Source of the DNA: Nitrospirota bacterium
GTDB lineage: Bacteria; Nitrospirota; Thermodesulfovibrionia; Thermodesulfovibrionales; UBA1546
Assembly: GCA_009773185.1 (NCBI GenBank)
Contig: WPIF01000004.1
Location: 62,001 to 126,000 of the forward strand
DNA: 64,000 bases
Direction of reading: 5' to 3'
In this document: positions 24,681 through 32,769 of the stretch, piece after piece
How positions within the stretch are numbered: the first letter of the stretch is position 1
How the letters are laid out: every line of letters begins with the position of its first letter
Program-made: the position numbers and the translations under genes
The notes under the pieces: model-generated
What the model saw: only the letters and a program-made list of their open reading frames with translations
Told to the model about the DNA's origin: nothing
Database searches by the model: none

Positions 24681-26294
24681 CTAAGATACCTGCCCGTTTT
24701 CGAGCAGCACAGCCATATCCTTTTTGTCCAACGGCTTCGAAAACAGATATCCCTGATAATAATCGCATTTTAACTTTCTCAATTCTTCTAGCTGATTAAC
24801 CGCTTCGACCCCCTCAGCTATTACCTCCATTTTCATATTATGAGCCATAGATATTATCGTTTTAACAATTTCCATTGCCCATTCATTGTCGCACATGGCC
24901 TGTACGAAAGATCGGTCTATTTTAAGAGCATCGAGCGGAAACTTATGAAGATACCCCAAAGAGGAATAACCTGTTCCAAAATCATCCATATGAACCTTTA
25001 TATTCAGTTCCTTTAATTTCATGAATACGGCTGCTGCGATTTCAGGGTTGCGCATGATGACACTTTCAGTAATTTCCAGGTTCAGCTTATCCGGACTAAG
25101 CCCGGTTTCGTCCAGGGCTTGTTTTATTGTATCTACAATATCGAGCGTGAACTGCCTTGTTGAGATATTCACGCTTATTGCCAGGCGCGAGAATGAGGGA
25201 AACTGCTCATGACATATCAGCATATGTCTGCAAGCTTCGCTGAGCACCCATCTGCCTATTGGGATTATCAGCCCTGTCTCTTCGGCAACGGGAATAAACT
25301 CAGCGGGCGGAATCAACTTTCCCTCCGAACATTTACAGCGCAAGAGGGCCTCAAATCCCGCTATTTCGTTGGCGCCACAAGAAATAATAGGCTGATAATT
25401 CAGGAAAAAATCGTTTTTTTCAACCGCCCGGCGCAAATTGTTTTCCAGTTTCAGATATGATGTCGCCTCGGTATGTAGGGTTTCATCGAAAATGACATAG
25501 CAATCCCTGCCAAGCTCTTTGGCCTTAAACACTGCGGTATCTGCGTCCCGCAGCATATCTTCGGGCTTCTCATAACCTGTTCTGCTTATGGTTATCCCGA
25601 TGCTTGCAGTAATATATACTTCACGTTCGGATACGTTTATTGAAAGTTTGATTATGTTTTGAAGCCGCTTTGCCACGCTTATTACATCCATGATATTCCT
25701 GACATCTGACAACAAGATTGCAAACTCGTCTCCTCCGAACCTTGCAAGCGTATCAGGTTCTGCAACTCTCGCGACCGTATCATAGGGGCGTATTTGCTTT
25801 TTCAGCCTTCCGGCTATCTCCATCAGGAGCTGGTCTCCAACCCCGTGGCCCAGGCTATCATTTACATTTTTAAAACGGTCGAGGTCTAAAAAAAGAATAG
25901 CAAACATATAGTCTTTTTGACGCTGTGCACGAGAGATTGACGCCATTATCTCGTCTAAAAACAATGCCCGATTAGGCAATTGAGTCAATAAATCATAATG
26001 GGTGACTTGTCTCAAGTGCAACTCGGTAGTTTTTTTTATGAGCTTAGTCCGTTCATCAATGAGATGACTTATTAGGGTTAAAATAAAGGGGGCCAACAAT
26101 ATTAAGGTATGAAACTTGATACCGTTTTGCTCTATAGATAAAAAGTGTTGTAAAACTGTGATGGTGAACCCCTGCTCTTGAGTAATGTTATAGATATAAA
26201 GACCAAGAATAATCCAGGCAAGGATAACGGTATAGGTTGCCAGCCTGGATAGTAATCCATATTCCGGAGTCTTTATTTGTGGAATGTCGCTCAA
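24681..26294 (-). CDS. Membrane-bound GGDEF-EAL protein (c-di-GMP turnover)
   Basis: A 537-residue protein with two N-terminal transmembrane helices (about 15-35 and 60-80) and little periplasmic sensor. An intact GGDEF domain follows (RFGGDEFAILLSD) without the RxxD inhibitory site. The C-terminal EAL phosphodiesterase domain has EALLR, the metal and catalytic segment DDFGTGYSSLGYL, and KIDRSF. Both active sites look intact, so it could make or degrade c-di-GMP. It starts at TTG; no ATG is available near the first helix. Confidence 0.92.
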   Translation of the reverse strand: MSDIPQIKTPEYGLLSRLATYTVILAWIILGLYIYNITQEQGFTITVLQHFLSIEQNGIKFHTLILLAPFILTLISHLIDERTKLIKKTTELHLRQVTHYDLLTQLPNRALFLDEIMASISRAQRQKDYMFAILFLDLDRFKNVNDSLGHGVGDQLLMEIAGRLKKQIRPYDTVARVAEPDTLARFGGDEFAILLSDVRNIMDVISVAKRLQNIIKLSINVSEREVYITASIGITISRTGYEKPEDMLRDADTAVFKAKELGRDCYVIFDETLHTEATSYLKLENNLRRAVEKNDFFLNYQPIISCGANEIAGFEALLRCKCSEGKLIPPAEFIPVAEETGLIIPIGRWVLSEACRHMLICHEQFPSFSRLAISVNISTRQFTLDIVDTIKQALDETGLSPDKLNLEITESVIMRNPEIAAAVFMKLKELNIKVHMDDFGTGYSSLGYLHKFPLDALKIDRSFVQAMCDNEWAMEIVKTIISMAHNMKMEVIAEGVEAVNQLEELRKLKCDYYQGYLFSKPLDKKDMAVLLENGQVS

Positions 26295-26409
26295 TATATT
26301 GCTTGCCTTAGTCAGTCTTTTGGGTTTAAGGGGCTATTTGATGTTCTCGCAGGATAAAATGTGCAGCCAGCATCAGGAAGTAAAACTTTATATTGGCCCA
26401 TAGCAGCCC

Positions 26410-26619
26410 TTAGACCTTCGGTTGTTGAGCTTCAGTTAATTCCCTGTACCTGTCTTTAAGCCTGTTCAGATGATATTCTTCCCCCCTGGCAAATTCCTCA
26501 AAGAGTTTCTTGCTTTCGGGATCCGAAGTATTCATCGCGGCCTTTTGATAAAAGCCGAATGTTTCGCTTTTGTTCTCAATAGCCGTTTTAAAGATGATAA
26601 AAAGGTCCTCCCTGTCCAT
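26410..26619 (-). CDS. Small ferritin-like (rubrerythrin-type) domain protein
   Basis: A 69-residue, highly charged helical protein. FKTAIENKSETFGFYQKAA followed by KKLFEEFARGEEYHLNRL resembles one half of a rubrerythrin four-helix bundle with an ExxH metal motif. The domain needs four helices, so this chain would have to dimerise. Very good GGGAGGGGG ribosome-binding site. Function (iron or peroxide handling) is inferred from the motif only. Confidence 0.68.
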   Translation of the reverse strand: MDREDLFIIFKTAIENKSETFGFYQKAAMNTSDPESKKLFEEFARGEEYHLNRLKDRYRELTEAQQPKV

Positions 26620-27102
26620 GCCCCCTCCCTGCCGAACAGATTTTACAATAAATATCGGCAGCGCAAAGATAAACTTTAATCTAAAGGGGGGTTATTTTCT
26701 CTAGGAATATCGAGAAGTTAGGACTATAAGGTGAAGTCCGCAAGTTCTTGTTAAGTATGTGTAGAAATACGCATTAAACTTTTCTGCTTCCCTACTTGCT
26801 TGCTTTCCCGCTTGCTGACTTCTGCACTTTTGCACTTCTGCTCTGTTACTTCCACTTGACCCCTTGCAGTTTAGGCGTCTTCGCTTGCTTGTGTCCGAGT
26901 TGTCTTGTTATAATGCGGTTAAAATATGGCCAGGTATGTTGAGCATAACATGTTAGTCAGAAAACTCGATAACATAACAAACGGAATGTTAGTCACCCCG
27001 ATAAACATAATGAATTCAAATAGTTCCGTTAAGATGCTAATTATTTCTTTCTTGACCGTAAAAAAAATATCCAATATTATCGGATTAACTACATAATAAC
27101 TG
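26620..27102. other. Non-coding stretch upstream of the cassette pair
   Basis: About 480 bases without a supportable gene. It holds a pyrimidine-rich block of TTGCTTG- and CTTCTGC-type short repeats (about 26765-26890) and a possible promoter (TTGCTT about 26885, TATAAT about 26910). There are also two GTTAGTCA repeats (about 26952 and 26988) and an AACGGAA/TTCCGTT inverted pair at 26980-26986 and 27024-27030. The last could be a decayed recombination site. Confidence 0.5.
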
Positions 27103-27109
27103 GTTGTAC
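27103..27109 (+). other. Left border of putative integron cassette 1 (GTTGTAC)
   Basis: GTTGTAC fits the attC core consensus GTTRRRY except in one position. With the next base it is the exact complement of CGTACAAC (28270-28277) at the start of the hairpin after the gene. That is the pairing expected between the two ends of one cassette. Confidence 0.6.
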
Positions 27110-27153
27110 GAAGAATAAAAATATTGAACCAAAAGGCCAAGGAGGTTGAGATT

Positions 27154-28227
27154 ATGAGGAGTAACCCGTTCCATTTTTTAAAAGTATGGCTGTATGGCTT
27201 GAATCTTTTTGCTGAAACTATGAGGCACTTTTTTCAAACTATTTTATTTGCAGGTTTATTCTATGCTGCATTTTTTATCTTTTGCGATACCAGCTCATAT
27301 GCTCAAGGCCCAGTGATCACGGAGGGGACGACTGCTAGATTTGATACAAAAGGCGCTCCAGATCCAATCAGTTGGTCGTGGTTCCAGTCCATTGAAGGAG
27401 ATAAAGTTACAGTTCTCTATGAAAATAAGGGTGTTGCAAAAGTAATTAAGGGCAAACTGTTTAGCCCCAAATTTACTGTTAATGGAGATGCTACATATAA
27501 TTTCGGCAACGAAGAGAATCCTGCCGTTGTGCGGTCTATAGCAAGAATCGAGCAGGTAGTTTTTTCTGAAAACAATGGCCTGACCTTTGACAATATTTCT
27601 AGGCGTTGGATATTGTATACAAAAGACAAAGAATTATTGAGAAAACAAGACTTATCTGAAAAGGAATCCAAAGAATATGCAAATTTTCTTTTTATGGCCG
27701 GTAAAAGACATCAAAATATTTTAGTAACTGCAGCTGGCCTTCAAAAAAACTGGAAAGAAGGCAGCTTATCATTTCTTGAAACTTCCTTCGAAATTATCAA
27801 GTTTAGGAAAGATAATAATGGCTATTTAACTCTCGCTCTAATTACGAAGCCACATGCGAAAATATACATTCCACCAATTATTGCTAACATTTTGCCAGAG
27901 CTTTTTGGTGAGTTTCTGCCTTTGCAATATGACCTATGGAAAATAACGAAGAATGAATTGAACTTTCTTCAATGGCCTTATTCCTCATCCACAGATGTCA
28001 TCGTCACAAAAGGACCTCACGGTTCATTGGTTGCGGAAGGCCAACTCGAATTTTTATTATTGGGGTGGAATCAGATTGTTCCCAATTTCGGTGAAGGTTG
28101 CAGACTCAAGGTTTTGAAAGATGCTGGTCCCGTTCAATTGATCAACGGCTATGGAGAGATAACACGTGTTGAGGACGGCACTTATTGTTTTTTGGGTCAA
28201 AAATGGGTTAAATGTACTGACAGATAA
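27154..28227 (+). CDS. Secreted protein of unknown function carried on a putative integron cassette
   Basis: A 357-residue protein with a long N-terminal hydrophobic segment (about 25-45) and a likely signal-peptidase site near SYAQG, so probably periplasmic or secreted. The body has no motif I recognise; it is rich in beta-type segments and ends with a Cys-containing GTYCFLGQKWVKC. ATG 27154 is chosen because AAGGAGG is eight bases upstream; TTG at 27124 has no such site. Codon use is more AT-rich than its neighbours. Its borders match each other as cassette ends should (27103 and 28270). Confidence 0.65.
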   Translation: MRSNPFHFLKVWLYGLNLFAETMRHFFQTILFAGLFYAAFFIFCDTSSYAQGPVITEGTTARFDTKGAPDPISWSWFQSIEGDKVTVLYENKGVAKVIKGKLFSPKFTVNGDATYNFGNEENPAVVRSIARIEQVVFSENNGLTFDNISRRWILYTKDKELLRKQDLSEKESKEYANFLFMAGKRHQNILVTAAGLQKNWKEGSLSFLETSFEIIKFRKDNNGYLTLALITKPHAKIYIPPIIANILPELFGEFLPLQYDLWKITKNELNFLQWPYSSSTDVIVTKGPHGSLVAEGQLEFLLLGWNQIVPNFGEGCRLKVLKDAGPVQLINGYGEITRVEDGTYCFLGQKWVKCTDR

Positions 28228-28269
28228 TTGATCCCATAGAGTAGAACTGAATGACTTATTATAAGGTAG

Positions 28270-28330
28270 CGTACAACAAGCAAATCCAGCGGATGCGGAA
28301 AAACCGCCCCGCTGATTTTTGTCGCTAGAC
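28270..28330 (+). other. Putative attC recombination site between two cassettes
   Basis: The left core is CGTACAAC at 28270-28277. The imperfect inverted arms CAAATCCAGCGG (28281-28292) and CCGCTGATTTTTG (28309-28321) follow, with a one-base bulge and a loop holding a small GCGG/CCGC pair. The right core is GCTAGAC at 28324-28330 (one mismatch to GTTRRRY). Size, folding and core positions fit an integron attC. The right core is complementary to GTCTAGC at the end of the next cassette, not to its own left core, as expected after cassette insertion. Confidence 0.68.
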
Positions 28331-28344
28331 GCCAAGGAGACATC

Positions 28345-28821
28345 ATGACAGTCATGCGTATGGACAACGTCGGCATCGTGGTGGAAGACATCGATGCCGC
28401 CATTGAGTTCTTCACCGAACTTGGTCTCGATCTCGAGGGGCGTGCCACAGTTGAAGGAGACTGGGCAGATGGCGTCACCGGATTGCGCGACATGTGCGTC
28501 GAGATTGCCATGATGCGTACGCCGGACGGTCACAGCCGGCTCGAGCTGTCCCGCTTCCTCGCGCCGCCCGTGGTCGCCGATCACCGCAGCGCCCCGGTGA
28601 ACGCTCTCGGTTACCTACGCGTCATGTTCACCGTGGAGGACATCGACGATACGCTCGTCCGGCTCAGAAAACGCGGCGCGAAGCTCGTCGGCGAAGTGGC
28701 CCAGTATGAAACCATGTATCGGCTCTGCTACATCCGGGGTCCCGAAGGAATTCTCATCGGGCTCGCCCAACAGCTCGGGCAGCAGACTTCCCGAGAGAAT
28801 CCCATAGGACGTAACCGTTGA
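28345..28821 (+). CDS. VOC-superfamily (glyoxalase/bleomycin-resistance fold) protein on a putative cassette
   Basis: A 158-residue protein with two beta-alpha-beta-beta-beta halves (MDNVGIVVEDIDAAIEFFTELG and LGYLRVMFTVEDIDDTLVRLRKRGAKL). VOC proteins act as metal-dependent isomerases, dioxygenases or drug-sequestering proteins. The usual metal His positions of both halves are not His here (Asn and Leu/Arg), while the Glu in RLELS and GPEG remain, so a classical glyoxalase is unlikely. AAGGAGA sits before the ATG. The gene is markedly GC-rich compared with everything around it, a clear sign of transfer. Confidence 0.88.
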   Translation: MTVMRMDNVGIVVEDIDAAIEFFTELGLDLEGRATVEGDWADGVTGLRDMCVEIAMMRTPDGHSRLELSRFLAPPVVADHRSAPVNALGYLRVMFTVEDIDDTLVRLRKRGAKLVGEVAQYETMYRLCYIRGPEGILIGLAQQLGQQTSRENPIGRNR

Positions 28822-28837
28822 GAACTTAAGAAGTGGC

Positions 28838-28860
28838 GTCTAGCAAGGCGTTGTAGTCGA
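28838..28860 (+). other. Truncated attC-like left half after the VOC gene
   Basis: GGCGTCTAGC (28835-28844) is the exact 10-base complement of GCTAGACGCC at the head of this cassette (28324-28333). It is followed by AAGGCGTTG, a very common attC left-arm sequence. The matching right half is missing; a REP-like sequence begins at about 28871. Confidence 0.58.
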
Positions 28861-28870
28861 CAAAGTAGCA

Positions 28871-28985
28871 ATTAGGGTCAGGTCTTGCAATAACACTTTT
28901 CAAGGAGAGAAAAGAGAGAAACCCAGGGACACTTCCCGGTTTTTCACAAGCGGGCAAGTTCGCAAGTCTGCAAGCGCGGAAGTCA
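28871..28985. repeat. REP-like sequence; left copy of a direct repeat bracketing the ATPase gene
   Basis: An ATTAGGGTCAGGTC segment is followed by AAACCCAGGGACACTTCCC and CACAAGCGGGCAA (28918-28958). The second part recurs in the same orientation at 30211-30255. It resembles REP sequences mobilised by RAYT transposases, although no such gene is in the window. Confidence 0.65.
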
Positions 28986-28989
28986 AGAA

Positions 28990-30141
28990 TCAATCAAACA
29001 TTTTTTCCAGGTCTTTCACCGGCAATGTAAAGACATTCTTTCCCACAGGATAAGATTCTGTCCCGGGATATACAAGGTACCCCTTTCGGCAGGAAAGGTC
29101 TTCATATGCATTCCAGAAACCTCTTTCAACTCTGGGGCTAATGGAATGTTTAATCTCGATCGCTACAGGCTTATGTCTGCCGTCAAACAGCACCAAATCT
29201 ATTTCTGCGCCTGCTCCTGTCCTGTAAAAAAATACCTGCCATCTGCCGGGAAGAAGCCTGATAATCTGTTCGACTATAAAACCTTCCCATGAACTGCCTA
29301 AAGACGGGTGGCCATAGAGTTCTTCAAGAGTCTTTATATTCAACAGCGCATGCAGCATGCCTGAGTCGCGGATATAAATACGGGGAGACTTTACAAGGCG
29401 TTTTTTTATATTGGAATGATATGGTTGCATCTGTCTTACGATAAAAGTCTCCTCAAGAATATCCAGATAGTGTTTAACCGTGGGAGCAGATATTCCCAGG
29501 CTTCCGGCGATCTTGCTCGCGTTCCACAATTGTCCATGGGAATGAGCAATCATTGTCCAGAATCTTTTTAACTGCTGCGCGGGAATGCGGATTCCAAGCT
29601 GAGGAATATCCATCTCGATATAGGTTTTTATAAAGGCTTCACGCCATGTAAAACTGTCATCATTAGATTTGGAAAGACAGCTTGGGGGATACCCGCCTCT
29701 GAGCCAGAGCTTTTGAATTTTGTCACTGTCTATCTCTCTAAATGTAAACGGAGACAGTTCGTGATATATTATGCGTCCCGCAAGGCTTTCGGATGAATGC
29801 CGTATCAGTTCAGGCGAGGCCGAGCCCAGTATAAGAAATCTTCCTGCTGTTTTCTTCCTGTCCACAAGAGCGCGCAATAGCGGAAAGAGCGACGGCATAC
29901 GCTGAATCTCGTCGATTATAACAAGCATATCTGCAAGGCGGCCGAGATATAATTCAGGCTCCCGGAGTTTATTCAGGTCGGAAGGAAGTTCCATATCAAG
30001 ATAAATAACCTCTTTCTTCGCCCTGCCAATGATCATCTTTGCAAGAGTCGTTTTCCCAACCTGGCGCGGGCCCAATATGCCAACTACAGGATACTTTTTC
30101 AGGGACGCTTCAATTCTATCCTGAATTATCCGTTTAATCAT
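28990..30141 (-). CDS. AAA_14/DUF4143-family ATPase (first of two)
   Basis: A 383-residue P-loop protein. Walker A is GPRQVGKTT (about 23-31), Walker B is LVIIDEIQRMP (about 72-82) and sensor 1 is FLILGSASPEL. After the ATPase core come a winged-helix-like DUF4143 region (AGSLGISAPTVKHYLDILEETFIVRQMQPY) and a PD-(D/E)XK-like C-terminus (GAGAEIDLVLFDG, AIEIK), which looks like a remnant or active nuclease core. The family is frequent in mobile and defence contexts but poorly understood. Direct repeats flank it. Confidence 0.88.
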   Translation of the reverse strand: MIKRIIQDRIEASLKKYPVVGILGPRQVGKTTLAKMIIGRAKKEVIYLDMELPSDLNKLREPELYLGRLADMLVIIDEIQRMPSLFPLLRALVDRKKTAGRFLILGSASPELIRHSSESLAGRIIYHELSPFTFREIDSDKIQKLWLRGGYPPSCLSKSNDDSFTWREAFIKTYIEMDIPQLGIRIPAQQLKRFWTMIAHSHGQLWNASKIAGSLGISAPTVKHYLDILEETFIVRQMQPYHSNIKKRLVKSPRIYIRDSGMLHALLNIKTLEELYGHPSLGSSWEGFIVEQIIRLLPGRWQVFFYRTGAGAEIDLVLFDGRHKPVAIEIKHSISPRVERGFWNAYEDLSCRKGYLVYPGTESYPVGKNVFTLPVKDLEKMFD

Positions 30142-30147
30142 GCTTGT

Positions 30148-30176
30148 ATTTTAAAAGATAAGCTTTTAATTTGCAA
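30148..30176 (-). promoter_or_regulatory. Promoter of the first DUF4143 ATPase, leaderless type
   Basis: On the minus strand: TTGCAA (30176-30171), a 17-base spacer, TAAAAT (30153-30148), then six bases to the ATG at 30141. No ribosome-binding site is present. Confidence 0.65.
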
Positions 30177-30210
30177 GGTTAAAATACCAATATCCTAAGC
30201 TCGGGATAAA

Positions 30211-30270
30211 AAACCCAGGGACACTTCCCGGTTTCACAAGCGGGCAAAATCGCAAGATATGAAGCGCGGT
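30211..30270. repeat. Right copy of the direct repeat bracketing the first ATPase
   Basis: AAACCCAGGGACACTTCCC with CACAAGCGGGCAA repeats 28918-28958 in the same orientation, 1.29 kb away. Both copies continue into a GCAAG...GAAGCGCGG/CAAGCGCGG tail. Confidence 0.8.
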
Positions 30271-30293
30271 CGTCTCTTCTTCCCAACGAACCC

Positions 30294-30322
30294 GCTCTCC
30301 TCGGCGAGTCGCCTGGGGCGAC
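30294..30322. repeat. 29-bp dispersed repeat, copy 1
   Basis: A GCTCTCCTCGGCGAGTCGCC-type sequence, identical over 29 bases to 37656-37684. It is followed by GGCGACTCTACG, which also occurs in inverse form at about 21945. Confidence 0.85.
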
Positions 30323-30382
30323 CTGAGTGCTTGGGCGACTCTACGTTGCGCTTCGAGAAGAGCAGAGGGCAGAATTAAAACC

Positions 30383-31564
30383 TTAGTTTGCTGGTGAGGT
30401 TTTGCGGCGCGGTGATATAACTTGCTCCTGCAGGAACTTTTTCCAGTTCATGATGAGAATATTCCCAAGCCTGTAAGGCTCATCAGTATTGCAAATAACA
30501 TGACACGGCACACCCGGATAGTCTTCCTGAAAAGACTTTAATCCGGTAAGCTGTGCGGTGGTAATTGTCTTAGACCACTTTATTTCATAAGCGCCTGTAA
30601 GCTTTCCTGACTGTTCTATTATCAAGTCTACCTCTGCTCCTGTGTTTGTCCGCCAGTAGTATGGCTTGATCATCTTCTGTGACGTCTTTATCCCTTTTAT
30701 GGTTTCGATAATAATAAACTGCTCGAATAATCTTCCAAGGAGATAAGGGTCTGAAATGGCATGGTCATAACGGTTAATGATGTTCGTAACGCCATTGTCG
30801 AACAGGTAAAATTTGGGGTGACCTGAAAGACGTTTCCGCACGCTCTTTCTCCACGGTTCCAGTCGAAAACCGATAAGTGTGTCAACGAGGATTTCATAAT
30901 ATGTCTTGACAGTCATAACAGCCTGCTGGCATTCACGCGCAACTGTCGAATAGTTAACTATCTCTCCGAACTGGCTGGCTGCCATATCAAGGAACCTTGA
31001 AAAAGCGCCTATCTGTCGGACAATGCCCTCGGCCTGAATTTCTTCACGGAGGTAGATATCAACATATGCGTTCAAAAGGTCAATCTTGTCTGCCTCTGAT
31101 TCAGCAAGAAAAACAGGAGGAAGCGACCCAAAACTCAGAAAATGCGTAAGCCCGGCCTTCCCGGAGACTTCATTCCACATAAAAGGGAAAAGAAATCGTT
31201 GCACTGCCCGTCCGCCGAGGAGATTTGCATATCCGCGTTTGAGTTTTCTTGCGCTTGAACCGGACATAATAAAATGCAGTGATGTGCTGTCAATAAGATG
31301 CTGAACTTCATTCAAAAGTTCAGGGACGCGCTGTATCTCGTCTATAAAGACATGCTTGATGCTTTTCTTTTTCTCCATGACTTCTTTCCTCAGAAGTGAG
31401 GGGTCTTTTGAATACTTAAAGAACTGATCGCTCAGCAGAAGGTTGATCTTATAAACCTTGTCCTTAAAAAGACTGTTGATAAGGGTGGTCTTCCCTGATT
31501 GCCGGGGACCAAACAGGAAGAATGATTTGTCCAAAGGCAGCTTCTGGGTTCTATTAATCATCAT
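30383..31564 (-). CDS. AAA_14/DUF4143-family ATPase (second of two)
   Basis: A 393-residue relative of the preceding ATPase gene but clearly diverged. Walker A is GPRQSGKTT (about 19-27) and Walker B is HVFIDEIQRVP. MSGSSARKL follows, then the DUF4143 section (FSRFLDMAASQFGEIVNYSTVARECQ) and a nuclease-like core (TGAEVDLIIEQSG, AYEIKW). Two paralogues next to each other suggest a mobile or conflict-related locus; no toxin or antitoxin signature is attached. Confidence 0.88.
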   Translation of the reverse strand: MMINRTQKLPLDKSFFLFGPRQSGKTTLINSLFKDKVYKINLLLSDQFFKYSKDPSLLRKEVMEKKKSIKHVFIDEIQRVPELLNEVQHLIDSTSLHFIMSGSSARKLKRGYANLLGGRAVQRFLFPFMWNEVSGKAGLTHFLSFGSLPPVFLAESEADKIDLLNAYVDIYLREEIQAEGIVRQIGAFSRFLDMAASQFGEIVNYSTVARECQQAVMTVKTYYEILVDTLIGFRLEPWRKSVRKRLSGHPKFYLFDNGVTNIINRYDHAISDPYLLGRLFEQFIIIETIKGIKTSQKMIKPYYWRTNTGAEVDLIIEQSGKLTGAYEIKWSKTITTAQLTGLKSFQEDYPGVPCHVICNTDEPYRLGNILIMNWKKFLQEQVISPRRKTSPAN

Positions 31565-31566
31565 GT

Positions 31567-31601
31567 AAAAGTGTATTACATTTTTACAACGATGTCAAGA
31601 T
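31567..31601 (-). promoter_or_regulatory. Promoter with operator-like palindrome before the second ATPase
   Basis: On the minus strand: TTGACA (31601-31596), a 17-base spacer and TACACT (31578-31573). The inverted arms TGTAAAA (31567-31573) and TTTTACA (31585-31591) flank and overlap the -10 box, so a dimeric repressor could block it. The ATG at 31564 follows eight bases after the -10 box. Confidence 0.6.
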
Positions 31602-31650
31602 GGCTTAATGAAGCCTGCGTCTAACGGGGTATAGAACCGGAAAGTTTAAA

Positions 31651-32691
31651 TTACGGAAACAGCGCTATTGTATCAATGCCGGTTGTCTCTTTGAAGCCCA
31701 TCATGAGGTTCATGTTATGCACAGCCTGTCCTGCTGCGCCTTTCATGAGGTTGTCTATGGCAGTGACTATGATGAGGGTGTTTGTTCTGGCATTTACAGT
31801 AAGCCCGATGTCACAGAGATTGGTCCCGCGGACATTTTTGACATTCGGATATTTGCCTTCTGCAAGCACTCTTACAAACGGCTCTTTCTGATAAAGCTTT
31901 TTATATGCGCCGAGGACTTTTTTAGTGTCGGTGTTCTTTTTAAGCCTTGCATAGATGGTTGTTAATATTCCCCTGTCATAAGGCCCAAGATGGGGAGTGA
32001 AATCAACCGTAATATTTTTATTGGCAACAGCGGAAAGTTCCTGTTCTATCTCAGGCGTATGCCTGTGCACAGCAACTGAATATGCCCTGAACCCCTCATT
32101 TACCTCGCAATAGGAAAATGCAGTCTCGCCTTTTCTGCCTGCTCCAGTTGTTCCGGAGGTTGAATCTATGATAATGGAATCAGTATCTATGAGCTTATTT
32201 TTCAATGCCGGATAAAGCCCGAGTATTGCGCCTGTAGGGTAGCAGCCCGGGTTTGCTGTAAGAGATGACTTCCCAATCTTCTTTCTGTACAGTTCAGGCA
32301 GCCCGTAAACAGCTTTTCTGAGAGTTCCTTTGTACTTATGGGATGTCTTGTACCATTCTTCATATATCTCAGGGGAGCGGAGCCTGTAATCTGCGGAGAG
32401 GTCTATTATTTTTTTCCTGTTTCTGAAGAAAAAATCCACTGCCTCCTGGGATTTTGCATGGGGCAGGGCCATAAAAAACAGGTCAGCCCTGTTCAGCAGC
32501 TTCTCTTTTTTTAGCGGCTCGTATACAAGATTGGAATGATTGTTAAGATGCGGGAATAAATCACTGACAGGCTTTCCTGCTGATTTTTCTGAGGTAACGG
32601 CAGTTATTCTGACAAAAGGGTGCTTTGAAAGGAGGCGAATAAGCTCGCCTCCTGCATATCCACTGCCGCCGCATATAGCTGCTTTTAACAT
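31651..32691 (-). CDS. argC: N-acetyl-gamma-glutamyl-phosphate reductase
   Basis: Third step of arginine synthesis, NADPH-dependent reduction of N-acetylglutamyl phosphate. Rossmann start AAICGGSGYAGGELIRLL, catalytic cysteine in TANPGCYPTGAILGLYP, and the HRHTPEIEQEL and PHLGPYDRGI segments are all present in the standard 346-residue chain. Other arginine genes in the window are argB (39.1 kb) and an ArgA-like acetyltransferase (47.9 kb), so the pathway is scattered. It lies downstream of rpsI, separated by a repeat; no good ribosome-binding site is visible before its ATG. Confidence 0.96.
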   Translation of the reverse strand: MLKAAICGGSGYAGGELIRLLSKHPFVRITAVTSEKSAGKPVSDLFPHLNNHSNLVYEPLKKEKLLNRADLFFMALPHAKSQEAVDFFFRNRKKIIDLSADYRLRSPEIYEEWYKTSHKYKGTLRKAVYGLPELYRKKIGKSSLTANPGCYPTGAILGLYPALKNKLIDTDSIIIDSTSGTTGAGRKGETAFSYCEVNEGFRAYSVAVHRHTPEIEQELSAVANKNITVDFTPHLGPYDRGILTTIYARLKKNTDTKKVLGAYKKLYQKEPFVRVLAEGKYPNVKNVRGTNLCDIGLTVNARTNTLIIVTAIDNLMKGAAGQAVHNMNLMMGFKETTGIDTIALFP

Positions 32692-32705
32692 ATTCTGGTA
32701 ATTTG

Positions 32706-32766
32706 GGGGTTGGCGGTTGGGGATTAGTTTTTACTAACCCCTAATCCCTAGACCCTAATCCCTGTA
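32706..32766. repeat. Short inverted/tandem repeat between rpsI and argC
   Basis: A GGGGTTGGCGGTTGGGGATTAG arm faces ACTAACCCCTAATCCC and CCCTAATCCC units. The composition resembles the repeats found in frame inside the P-ATPase gene. Confidence 0.65.
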
Positions 32767-32769
32767 AAA

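Noticed and set aside
26919-27140. A 73-codon minus-strand reading frame upstream of the cassette pair
   Set aside because: Hydrophobic, AT-driven translation with no ribosome-binding site and overlapping the proposed cassette border; not supportable as a gene.
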